Source of the DNA: Acidobacteriota bacterium
Lineage (GTDB): Bacteria > Acidobacteriota > Terriglobia > Bryobacterales > Bryobacteraceae
DNA: 64,000 nt
Direction: 5' to 3'
Assembly (NCBI GenBank): GCA_026394015.1
Contig: JAPKZA010000231.1
Location: 10,626 to 74,625, forward strand
Shown here: in pieces, positions 1-7,286 of the stretch
Numbering within the stretch: the first letter of the stretch is position 1
Layout of the letters: each line of letters opens with the position of its first letter
Program-made: the position numbers and the translations under genes
Notes under the pieces: model-generated
Databases searched by the model: none
What the model saw: the letters and a program-made list of their open reading frames with translations, nothing else
What the model was told of the DNA's origin: nothing

Positions 1-533
1 ACGCCGGAGGACTTTACGGGGAGGGGCGGGAGGGGGTAGGGTTTGGAGCGGGGGCCCTCGAAGGGGTTGGCACCGGCGAGGCCGGAGATGCCGAGTTCCC
101 ATTCGGCTTTGGTGTAGTAGGGTTCGAGTTCGTCGTAGGTGACGGGCCAGTCGGAGAAGCTGGAGCCGGGGACGTCGCCGAAGACGGAGCGTTCGCGGAA
201 GTCGTTGGGCTGGAAGCGCCAGTAGTTGGCGGTGAAGTGGACGCTGCCGCCGCCGACGAGGCGACCGTAGTTATAACGCTGTTCGACCTTGGCGGTTTCG
301 GAGGCGTTGGCGCGGAAGGTGTTGGGTTGGAGCTTGGGATCGTTGGCGATCGCGTTTTGGAAACTGACGCCCATTTCGTCGTGGGTGAAATCCTTCTCCT
401 TGAGATAGGCTCCTTGTTCGAGGACGACGACGGAGAAGCCGGCGGTGGAGAGTTCCTTGGCCATGACGCCGCCGGCGGCACCGGAGCCGATGACGATGAA
501 GTCGACTATTTCGGAGGGCTTGTAGGTGGTCAT
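1..533 (-). CDS. GMC-family oxidoreductase, N-terminal part (cut by window edge)
   Basis: The 177 visible codons encode the N-terminal half of a glucose-methanol-choline type FAD dehydrogenase, of the gluconate 2-dehydrogenase large-subunit or choline-dehydrogenase kind. The protein starts MTTYKPSEIVDFIVIGSG and shows the Rossmann FAD motif GSGAAGG at residues 17-23, the acidic end of that fold (VVVLEQG), and the second family signature YGRLVGGGSVHF with YWRFQPNDF after it. The C-terminal catalytic His/Asn region lies outside the window. The start ATG overlaps the TGA of the upstream subunit-3 gene (ATGA), so the two are translationally coupled. Such enzymes oxidise sugars or alcohols in the periplasm and pass electrons to a cytochrome. 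The substrate cannot be told from this fragment. Confidence 0.85.
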   Translation of the reverse strand, partial: MTTYKPSEIVDFIVIGSGAAGGVMAKELSTAGFSVVVLEQGAYLKEKDFTHDEMGVSFQNAIANDPKLQPNTFRANASETAKVEQRYNYGRLVGGGSVHFTANYWRFQPNDFRERSVFGDVPGSSFSDWPVTYDELEPYYTKAEWELGISGLAGANPFEGPRSKPYPLPPLPVKSSG

Positions 534-1060
534 TTGGCCTTCTCGTCGTAGAAGCCGAAGGGGGGTTGGAAGCCCATTTTGTGTTCGAGGCCGATGTGGG
601 CCCAGCCGACCATGCCTTGGTTGCCGCCCCAGTCGGGGGTGGCGAGGAAGCCCATGATGCTGTGGGTGCGGAGGAGGGCGAAGAACTCGGTTTGTTCGAT
701 GGCTTGGAGGAGGGCGATGGCTTGGGCGTTATCGAGGCTGGCGAGGGTGGTGGATTGCGGGAAGAGTTCGGCGCGTTTTTTCTGGGCGGTGGCTAGGCCT
801 TCGCGGTAGAGATTTCGCTTTTCCTTGTCGAAGGTTTCGAGGGCTCGATCGATGAAGAAAATGCAGCGGGCTTCTTTGGCGCCGGGGGTGCCGTCGGAGG
901 GGATGATTTGGGCGGCGAGGGCTTCGATTTCGGGGGCGTCGGTGGGGGAGAGATAGCGGAGGGTGGATTGGGTGGCGGCGTGGTGCTGGGCGCTGGCGAC
1001 GTCGGCGAGGGTGGCGGCGCTGAGGGTGGTGAGGAGGATGTCGCGGCGAGTGATGGGAAT
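530..1060 (-). CDS. Gluconate 2-dehydrogenase subunit 3 family protein
   Basis: About 176 residues with the order seen in the small subunit of membrane gluconate-type dehydrogenases: an N-terminal ITRRDILLTTLSAATLAD segment resembling a twin-arginine signal, then YLSPTDAPEIEALAAQIIPS (the usual subunit-3 opening), a helical middle, and a C-terminal FLATPDWGGNQGMVGW motif. The family is an accessory to the FAD subunit encoded directly downstream, with ATGA overlap, and probably escorts it through Tat export. The start is odd: this frame has no ATG, GTG or TTG between an upstream TAA and the signal sequence. The first plausible codon is ATT at 1060 (or ATC at 1054). ATG codons just upstream lie in the other two frames, so a one-base error or a rare start are both possible. 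The product is well supported; the start is not. Confidence 0.75.
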   Translation of the reverse strand: MPITRRDILLTTLSAATLADVASAQHHAATQSTLRYLSPTDAPEIEALAAQIIPSDGTPGAKEARCIFFIDRALETFDKEKRNLYREGLATAQKKRAELFPQSTTLASLDNAQAIALLQAIEQTEFFALLRTHSIMGFLATPDWGGNQGMVGWAHIGLEHKMGFQPPFGFYDEKAK

Positions 1061-1074
1061 GACCTCTGCATGAC

Positions 1075-1080
1075 ATTATA
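1075..1080 (-). promoter_or_regulatory. Candidate -10 element (TATAAT) for the dehydrogenase operon
   Basis: A perfect TATAAT on the minus strand lies 14 bases before the first possible start codon of the subunit-3 gene. No good -35 hexamer is seen 16-18 bases upstream (CCCGCC is there). If it is used, transcription would begin near 1068 and leave almost no leader. Confidence 0.3.
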
Positions 1081-1186
1081 CCGCTGTGGGCGGATTCGGC
1101 GGGTGGCCCGAGAGGAACGTGATCGATTCGTTTTTGACGAGGATCGAGGTGAGCCTTTTGCCATATTATTTGGGGATTTGCATTGA

Positions 1187-1213
1187 GACCGCTCGCTCAC
1201 GCTCGCGGCTCGG
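1187..1213. repeat. REP-like imperfect palindrome in an intergenic spacer
   Basis: The 233-base spacer between the dehydrogenase genes and the MFS gene holds CCGCTCGCTCACGCTCGCGG, an imperfect palindrome built from CGCTCG/CGAGCG words. Sequences of this style recur between genes in several GC-rich bacteria. I found no second clear copy in this window, so repeat status is inferred from its form. Confidence 0.35.
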
Positions 1214-1293
1214 TTACTGGCGTCGTTTGCTCGTGATTTGGTTGCGGGCGTCAGGTGCGCGTGACTGGGTCACCGGTGTTGGTTGCCCGCGAT

Positions 1294-2559
1294 TTAGGCC
1301 GGTTGCGCGGCGGACTTTTTCCATTCGATCTGTTGGATCGGGCCGACCAGGAACAGAATGGAGCCGACGCCCATGGCGAGGAAGAAGGCGACGACGAGGA
1401 AGGCGTAGTCGTAGCTGCCGGTGCGCTGGACGATGACTCCGGTTAGGTACGAAACGACGCCGCCGGCGAGGTTTCCGAAGCCGTTCTGGAGGCCGGTCCA
1501 TTTGCCGGAGGCGAGGGGGCCGGCGAGAGTTTGGGTGACGGCCCAGTGGTTCGACGTCGTGAGGCCGAAGCAGAGACAGGCGGCGATGATGAGGCCCATG
1601 CTGACGTTGGCGTCTTCGACATAACAGGCGGGCACAAGGAGAGTACAGAGCAGGAGGCCGCTGGCGACGAAGGTCTTGCGGACCTTGGTGGGGTTCTGGT
1701 TGCGGTTGATCCAACGGTCCGAGGCGATGCCGGCGACGGTGGTGGAGCCGGCTAGGCCCCAGAAGGCCACGGAGCCGAGGAGCGCCATTTTCTCCATGCT
1801 GAAGTGGCGCTGCTGGACGAGGTAGGTGGGCATCCACGTGAGGAGGAAATACCAGGCGTAGTTGATGGAGAAGAGGACGAGGAATGTTCCCCAGGTGGAG
1901 CGGTGGCTGAGGATTTCCGAGGCGGTGGGGCCGGGGTTGGTTTTGCGGTCGAAGTCTCCGACGGGCTTGGGGGCCCAGAGCATCCAGCCGATCAACCAGG
2001 GGAGGCTGCCGAGGCCGAGGGCGAGGAAGAGAAAGCGCCAGCCGTAGTTGGCGACGAGGAGGCCGCCGAGGAGGGTGCCGATGGCGGGTCCGCATTTGGA
2101 GCCGGCGTCGATCAAGCCGTTGGTGAGACCGCGATGGCGGACGGGGAAGCCGGTGGCGAGAATTTTCGAATAAGCGGGGTAGGCGACGGATTCGCCGGCA
2201 CCGAGGAGGACGCGGAGAATGAGCAGGCCCATGAAGCCGCCGACCATGCCGGTGGCGGCGGTGGCGCAGGACCAGACGAAGAAGCCGATGCCGAAGACGA
2301 GGTTGACGTTGTAGCGGTCGACGAGCCAGCCGGCGAGGACTTGGAAAGTGGCGTAGGTCCAGAAGAACGAGGAGAAGAGAAGCCCGAGTTGTTCGGGGGA
2401 GAGGCCCATTTCCTTTTGGAGAATCGGGGCGGCGATGGAGAGGCTGCCGCGGTCAATATAATTGATGCCGACGGAGAGGACGAGGAGAATTAAGGCCCGC
2501 CAATGAGTGGGGCTCATGCGGGTGTCGAGGGCGCTGGCGGCGGTCGTCGGGGACGTCAT
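1294..2559 (-). CDS. MFS transporter, anion:cation symporter (ACS) type
   Basis: A 421-residue integral membrane protein with about twelve hydrophobic segments. The N-terminal half carries YIDRGSLSIAAP in helix 1, the loop 2-3 region GWLVDRYNVN, and LRVLLGAGESVAYPAYSKI in helix 4, which is typical of the hexuronate/galactonate/phthalate ACS branch of the major facilitator superfamily. Its likely role is proton- or sodium-driven uptake of an organic anion such as a sugar acid; the substrate is not determined. The ATG at 2559 is preferred to an in-frame TTG two codons earlier. It follows the cytochrome c gene on the same strand after a 23-base gap and precedes the sugar/alcohol dehydrogenase pair, so uptake and periplasmic oxidation of related compounds would be a reasonable guess. 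Confidence 0.85.
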   Translation of the reverse strand: MTSPTTAASALDTRMSPTHWRALILLVLSVGINYIDRGSLSIAAPILQKEMGLSPEQLGLLFSSFFWTYATFQVLAGWLVDRYNVNLVFGIGFFVWSCATAATGMVGGFMGLLILRVLLGAGESVAYPAYSKILATGFPVRHRGLTNGLIDAGSKCGPAIGTLLGGLLVANYGWRFLFLALGLGSLPWLIGWMLWAPKPVGDFDRKTNPGPTASEILSHRSTWGTFLVLFSINYAWYFLLTWMPTYLVQQRHFSMEKMALLGSVAFWGLAGSTTVAGIASDRWINRNQNPTKVRKTFVASGLLLCTLLVPACYVEDANVSMGLIIAACLCFGLTTSNHWAVTQTLAGPLASGKWTGLQNGFGNLAGGVVSYLTGVIVQRTGSYDYAFLVVAFFLAMGVGSILFLVGPIQQIEWKKSAAQPA

Positions 2560-2582
2560 AGGCAATTAGGTTATCAGCAAAA

Positions 2583-5543
2583 TTACTGTCGGCTGCCGCG
2601 GATCCATTCGAGGATGGTTTGGTACTCGACGCTGCCGGTGCGGGCGGGCCACCGTTCGCCTCCGTTGTGGGAGGTGCGGAAGACGTCGCCGTCGGAGGTG
2701 ACGCCGGGGAGGAGGGGCTTGATGAGCAGGGGGCTTTCGGCGGGATCGTTGCGATTGACCTTGCGGGAGGCGGCGTGGAAGTTGGCTTGGGCGTCGGCGC
2801 GGAGGGGGAAACGGGCGTTGGCGGCGTGGCACATAATGCAGGAGCGGCCGTCGGCGGCGGGGCGTTCGAGGAGGGGTTGGATGCGGTCGCGGAAGAAGGC
2901 GAAGTCGAGTTGGCGAGGGGCGGTGGGTTGGGCTAGGGCTTGATGGATATTGGGGTTGCGGCGAAGGCGATCGTGTTTGCGAGTGAGGTCGAGGGCGGCG
3001 GCGCGGACGAGGGGGTCGGGGTGGCGGAGGCTGGAGAGGACGAACTCCTGGACGGATTCGAGGCCGAGGATGTTGGCGTCGGCGGGGATTTCGAAGGGCG
3101 GGGGGCGGTAGGTAAGAACGAGATCGAGGCGGAAGCGGACGCGGGCGGGGTCGAGGCCATCGAGGAGCATGCGGCGGGCGGGGCCCTGGGCGTGCTTGAA
3201 GAACTGGGTGGTCATGGCGTTGAGATTGGGGTTGGTGACGAAGCGTTCGACGGCGACCTCGACGGCGGCTTGGACGAGGGCGACGTCGGGGGAGGCCATC
3301 GCTTCGAGGACCTGGGTCCGCATGAGGGGGGCGTCGGCGATGTTGGGGAAGGCGGCGGAGGCGCGGAGGACTTCGGCGTTGGGATGATCGCGGAGGAGCC
3401 GTTCCATGACCGCTTGGAGGGGGACGTCGCGGGTGAGGCGGGAGTCGGGTTCGAGGTTGGCGAGGAGGGGGAGGAGGATGCGGTGGGCGGTGGGATTTTG
3501 TTGGCGGAGGAGGCTTGTGAGGAGGGTGGCGAGGGCTTCGGGGTATTGGTTGTCGCGGGTGAGGGAGAGGCGGCCGCGGCGGCCGGGGGCGAAGGAGTCT
3601 TCGACGGTGGGGCCGTAGAGGGGGAGGGCGTCGCGGAGGAGGGCGAGGGTGAAGTAGGGGGTGAGGGTGTCGCCGAGGGCGGTGGCGGCGCGGATGGCGG
3701 CCTCGGCTAGGGCGGGGTCGGGGAGACAGGCGAGGAGAGCTTGTTCGAGGGCTTGGTTTGCGTCGGCGAGGATTTGGGGGGCTTCGAGGTCGTTGCCGAC
3801 GCGGGGGCGGGGCGGGAAGCCGGCGACGCCGGGGACCTTGGCGAGGGCTTGGAGGATTTGGAGGCGCTGGGGGCGGGGGCCGCTGTTCAAGGCGTTGGAC
3901 AGGAGGGTGGCTTGGCGTTGGCTATCGGCGCGGAGGGCGGCTTCGACGCGGGCTTGATTTTCGGGGAGGCGGATCGAGCGTTGCCATTCGCGGAGTTGTG
4001 CGAGATTTTCGTCGAGGGTGGCGGCTAAGGCGTCGACGAGAGCGGGGGAGGATTCGAGCTTCATGCGGGCGAGGAGTTGCTGCTGGAGGGCGGGGCGGTC
4101 GGGGTTTTGCCAGGGGTCGGGTTGGGGGCGGGGGCCGGTGGCGAGGAGGGCGGGGAGGGGATGGGCGGGTTGGCGGTGGAGTTCGCTGAGGGCCATGACG
4201 GCGAACTGGGTTTCGCGGAAGGGGGTGTCGAAGCCTTTGTACTCGGGGGCGCCTTTCCAACTGCCGTCGGGGCGTTGCTGGCGGAGGGTGTAGGCGGCGA
4301 GGCGGTCGGTGGCGGGGCCACGGTGCTTGGCGACGGCGAGGGCGTAGAGGACGTGGTAGCTGATGAAGTCGGCGGGCGGGGCGTCATCTAACAAGGAACC
4401 GCGCACAACGGACTCGCTTCGGCCCGGCAAGATGGGCGAGTTCCTCGCCCGTTGGTGCCGGGCCTGCGCGGCCTGTGCGCTGTTTGAGAGGGCGAGGCCG
4501 AAGCGGCCGTCGGGTTGCTGGTGGCGGAGGAGTTCGGCGATGGCGGTAGCCGTGGGTTGGTGGAGACGGGTGAGGGCGACGATGCGCCAAGCGGCGTCGA
4601 TGGTGTTGGTGGGTTTGGTGGTCGAAAGGAGTTGGGCGATGCAGGCGGTCTTCTGGGGCCAGACGGGGTTGTGGGGTTCGGCGGCGGCGGCGAGTTGGAA
4701 GGTCTCCCAGGTTTGGAGGCCGATTTCGAAGGCGCTGACATCGGGGCGGGAACCATCGGCTTCGGGGCGGAGGGCGGCGGCGCCGCAGTCGTCGGCGAGG
4801 AGGAGGAAGCGGGCGGCTCCGAGGGTGAGGGCGCGGTCCTCGGCTGGTTGGGAGGCGGTGGCTTGGCGGTGGAGGTTGAGGAGGACGGGGAGACGGCTGG
4901 AGACGGTGCGGGCGGAGTAGATGACGCGGGCCCAGTTGACGCCATCGTGGCCGTAAAGGGGGCGGGGATTGTCGCGGAGGCGCTGCATGACGTTGGCGAG
5001 GGCTTGGGGGGCTTGTCCGTCGTGGCCGTTGCGGGCGGCGGTGAGATAGCCGCGGGTGGTGAACTGGGTGACGTGGCAGGCGATGCAGGCGCGGGCTTCG
5101 GGGTGTTGGGCTTGGTCGGGCTGCTCGATAGCTCCGTGGCGGGGTTGGTTGGAGAGCCAGGCGTCGGCGGCGCGGATGAGCCAGGAGGCGCCGGCGGTGA
5201 TGGCTTTGTGGGGGTTCTGGGCGTCGGGGGCGGGGAGGAGCTGTAAGTTGAGTTCGCCGGGTTCGGAGGAGAGGATGGAGTAAGTGACGCCCTGCCTGAC
5301 TAAGCCGGCGCGGAAGGTCCAGCGGCCGGGATGGGTTTGGGTGTTTTCGGGGACGAGGGAGCGGAGTTCTTCGGAGAGGGATTGGATTTCGAGGTTGGCG
5401 GGGAGTTGGGAGTAAGCGCGGTGGAGGGAGGCGTGGAGGAGGCCGTCGCGGGGGGCGGTGTATTGGACTGTGTGGTGGGGTGCGATGGGTTCCGCTGTTG
5501 CGATGCCTGTGGTGACGCAGAGAAACAGCAGTAGGATGCGCAT
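2583..5543 (-). CDS. Large two-haem c-type cytochrome with toroid/HEAT-like repeats
   Basis: A 986-residue exported protein. The start at 5543 gives a clean signal peptide (MRILLLFLCVTTGIATA). One haem-binding CIACH lies at residues 153-157 and a second, CIMCH, at 902-906 near the C-terminus. Between them are alpha/alpha-toroid repeats of the terpene-cyclase/prenyltransferase fold (for example LRQQRPDGSWKG), then helical HEAT-like repeats. This architecture resembles the large cytochrome proteins of Acidobacteria and Planctomycetes, most of unknown function and thought to act in periplasmic electron transfer. Residues near 360-375 are encoded by a palindromic element (separate entry) and look like an insertion: the low-complexity stretch QAAQARHQRARNSPILPG breaks an otherwise regular repeat. 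The MFS gene follows on the same strand. The exact substrate or partner is unknown. Confidence 0.75.
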   Translation of the reverse strand: MRILLLFLCVTTGIATAEPIAPHHTVQYTAPRDGLLHASLHRAYSQLPANLEIQSLSEELRSLVPENTQTHPGRWTFRAGLVRQGVTYSILSSEPGELNLQLLPAPDAQNPHKAITAGASWLIRAADAWLSNQPRHGAIEQPDQAQHPEARACIACHVTQFTTRGYLTAARNGHDGQAPQALANVMQRLRDNPRPLYGHDGVNWARVIYSARTVSSRLPVLLNLHRQATASQPAEDRALTLGAARFLLLADDCGAAALRPEADGSRPDVSAFEIGLQTWETFQLAAAAEPHNPVWPQKTACIAQLLSTTKPTNTIDAAWRIVALTRLHQPTATAIAELLRHQQPDGRFGLALSNSAQAAQARHQRARNSPILPGRSESVVRGSLLDDAPPADFISYHVLYALAVAKHRGPATDRLAAYTLRQQRPDGSWKGAPEYKGFDTPFRETQFAVMALSELHRQPAHPLPALLATGPRPQPDPWQNPDRPALQQQLLARMKLESSPALVDALAATLDENLAQLREWQRSIRLPENQARVEAALRADSQRQATLLSNALNSGPRPQRLQILQALAKVPGVAGFPPRPRVGNDLEAPQILADANQALEQALLACLPDPALAEAAIRAATALGDTLTPYFTLALLRDALPLYGPTVEDSFAPGRRGRLSLTRDNQYPEALATLLTSLLRQQNPTAHRILLPLLANLEPDSRLTRDVPLQAVMERLLRDHPNAEVLRASAAFPNIADAPLMRTQVLEAMASPDVALVQAAVEVAVERFVTNPNLNAMTTQFFKHAQGPARRMLLDGLDPARVRFRLDLVLTYRPPPFEIPADANILGLESVQEFVLSSLRHPDPLVRAAALDLTRKHDRLRRNPNIHQALAQPTAPRQLDFAFFRDRIQPLLERPAADGRSCIMCHAANARFPLRADAQANFHAASRKVNRNDPAESPLLIKPLLPGVTSDGDVFRTSHNGGERWPARTGSVEYQTILEWIRGSRQ
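4421..4464. repeat. Nested palindromic element inside the cytochrome gene
   Basis: Two nested inverted repeats: GGCCCGGCA (4421-4429) pairs with TGCCGGGCC (4456-4464), and inside it GGGCGAG (4434-4440) pairs with CTCGCCC (4444-4450) around a three-base loop. The arms match perfectly, with short unpaired AGAT and GTTGG bulges between the stems. The element is in frame within coding sequence and adds residues that look foreign to the host protein. It has the form of a REP or other miniature palindromic element. No mobility gene is nearby. Confidence 0.6.
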
Positions 5544-5597
5544 GGAGGTATTTTGGCAAATGTGGTTCGGGGTTGTCAGGAGGGGTAGGATATTGGT

Positions 5598-6188
5598 ATG
5601 GCTGCTCGGCGCATGCCCTGGATTTCCGCGGATGAGTTTTTGGATCAGGAAGCGCTGTCCGAAACGAAGCATATGTACTATGGCGGCGTCGTCACGGCGA
5701 TGGCGGGGGGGACGTTTGAGCATGGGCGGCTCGCTATGAATCTGGGCGGCCAGTTGTATGGGGCTCTGCGTGGGCGGGGTTGCGCGGTTCTGGGGGGCGA
5801 TGTGATGTTTCAGACGGGGTCGCTTCCTATGTTGACCTATCCGGATCTGATGGTGGTGTGTGGGCCGGTGGAACGTATGCAGGGTCGGCGGACGGTAATT
5901 ACGAATCCGATGTTTTTGGTGGAGGTGTTATCGCCGAGTACCGAGGGGAAGGACCGGGGGGAGAAGTCGCATGAGTATCGTTTGAGCCCGACGATTCGGC
6001 AGTATGCGCTGGTTTCGCAGGACCGGCCGCTGGTGGAGATCCATACGCGGGGGGCGGATGGGAACTGGTGGATCAGCGAAGTGATGGGCTTGGAGGCGGA
6101 GTGTGCGTTTAGTTCGCTCGAATGCAGCGTGCCGATGGCGGCGCTGTATGAGGGCGTGCTGGAAACGGGTCTAGCGGCGGGGGGCTGA
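5598..6188 (+). CDS. Uma2-family endonuclease-like protein (DUF820)
   Basis: 196 residues with the Uma2/DUF820 pattern, a PD-(D/E)XK nuclease fold. The N-terminal MPWISADEFL, the E-x-x-x-M-Y-Y-G-G segment, the acidic TYPDLMVV motif near residue 93 and the FLVEVLSPSTEG motif near residue 118 supply the expected metal-binding Asp and Glu. The length is normal. These proteins are abundant in cyanobacteria, Chloroflexi and Acidobacteria, usually as scattered single genes with no proven role. A GTAGGAT site lies before the ATG. The gene sits alone on the plus strand and its last 18 bases overlap the end of the WG-repeat gene. Confidence 0.85.
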   Translation: MAARRMPWISADEFLDQEALSETKHMYYGGVVTAMAGGTFEHGRLAMNLGGQLYGALRGRGCAVLGGDVMFQTGSLPMLTYPDLMVVCGPVERMQGRRTVITNPMFLVEVLSPSTEGKDRGEKSHEYRLSPTIRQYALVSQDRPLVEIHTRGADGNWWISEVMGLEAECAFSSLECSVPMAALYEGVLETGLAAGG

Positions 6189-7286
6189 CCTCCAGACGAT
6201 TTTGCCTTGGGGGTCGATGTAGGCGCTGGCGCCGTCGGGGAGTTGGACGGCGGCGAGGCCGTGGTTGAAGTCGGCGGCGCCGGAGAATTGATTGGGGATT
6301 TTGGGGTTGCCGGACTTGTCGAGGAAGCCGTAGGTGCCGTCGAGTTTGAAGCGGGCGAGGCCGGTTTGGTAACTATAGGCTTCGTCGTATTTGCGTAGGG
6401 GGAAGGCGAGTTTGTTCCGGGAATCGACCCAGCCGAGGAGGTCTTCCTCGCGGGCAAGGGAGAGGCCTTCCGAGGGTGGGGCGATGGGTTTGAGCTTACG
6501 CTTGTCGGGGTCTACGATTTTGCCCTGGGGGTCGATGGTGATCCACTTGGCGCCATCCTGGACCTGGGCGAAGCCGTCCTGGAAATTTTGGGCGTCGTTG
6601 AATTTGGGGGGGATGGCCCAGGCGCCGGAAGCGTCTTTGAAGCCCCAGGTGAAGCCTTCTTTGACGCGGAGGCGACCGTTCGAAAATGAGTTGGCTCCGA
6701 CGAGTTGACCACCGACCTTCATGGGGAGGCGGAGGATGATTTTGCCGGTGCGATCGAAGTAGCACCATTCGTCTTTGAGGCCGCCGAAGTTGAGGTCGGC
6801 GGGGTCGTCGGGGAATTCTCCGGCGGGCATGAACTGGGGCGGGATGACGGATTGGCCGTTGGAGTCGACGAAGCCATAGAGGGTGGGGCGGCCGGCGGCT
6901 TGGACGCGAAGGCGGCCTTGGTGGAAGGTGCCGAGGACGCGATGGGGGATATCGGCGATGAGGGCTCCGGCGGGGTCGAGGAGTGCGTATTGGGTGCTTT
7001 CGAGGACAATGGCGCGGCCTTCGTGGAAGTCGTTAGCGACGTTGTATTTGGCGGGAATGACGAGCTTGCCGGCGAGATCGACGTAGCCGGAGAGGCTGCC
7101 GAGGGTGATGCGGATACGGCCTTCGGAAGGTTCGCCGACGGCGTCGAATTGCGGGGGAACGACGACCGAGCCGGTGCGGTTGATGAAGCCGAACTTGCTT
7201 CCTTCGCGAATGGGGAAGAGGTGATCGTTCATGCGGGTTTGGGCGGTGAGGGTGGCGACGGTGAGGAGTACGTAAGCGGCTTTCAT
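6171..7286 (-). CDS. Exported WG-repeat protein
   Basis: 371 residues starting with a signal peptide (MKAAYVLLTVATLTAQ). The rest is a run of WG/beta-hairpin repeats of about 45-50 residues, such as KFGFINRTGSVVVPPQFD, SGYVDLAGKLVIPAKY, LYGFVDSNGQSVIPPQF, TWGFKDASGAWAIPPKF and TYGFLDKSGNPKIPNQF. WG repeats form beta structures that bind ligands or proteins; no enzyme activity is expected. The ATG overlaps the stop of the radical SAM/cytochrome gene (ATGA), so the two are co-translated. The protein may therefore be a periplasmic partner of that cytochrome domain, which is inference from position only. Confidence 0.8.
   Translation of the reverse strand: MKAAYVLLTVATLTAQTRMNDHLFPIREGSKFGFINRTGSVVVPPQFDAVGEPSEGRIRITLGSLSGYVDLAGKLVIPAKYNVANDFHEGRAIVLESTQYALLDPAGALIADIPHRVLGTFHQGRLRVQAAGRPTLYGFVDSNGQSVIPPQFMPAGEFPDDPADLNFGGLKDEWCYFDRTGKIILRLPMKVGGQLVGANSFSNGRLRVKEGFTWGFKDASGAWAIPPKFNDAQNFQDGFAQVQDGAKWITIDPQGKIVDPDKRKLKPIAPPSEGLSLAREEDLLGWVDSRNKLAFPLRKYDEAYSYQTGLARFKLDGTYGFLDKSGNPKIPNQFSGAADFNHGLAAVQLPDGASAYIDPQGKIVWRSAPRR

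Noticed and set aside
1261-1273. GTGACTGGGTCAC hairpin after the MFS gene as a terminator
   Set aside because: The stem is only five bases and no U-run follows.
1804-5246. Long open frames antisense to the MFS and cytochrome genes, rich in Gly, Glu and Ala
   Set aside because: They are by-products of high GC content at third codon positions in the real minus-strand genes and show no protein family features.
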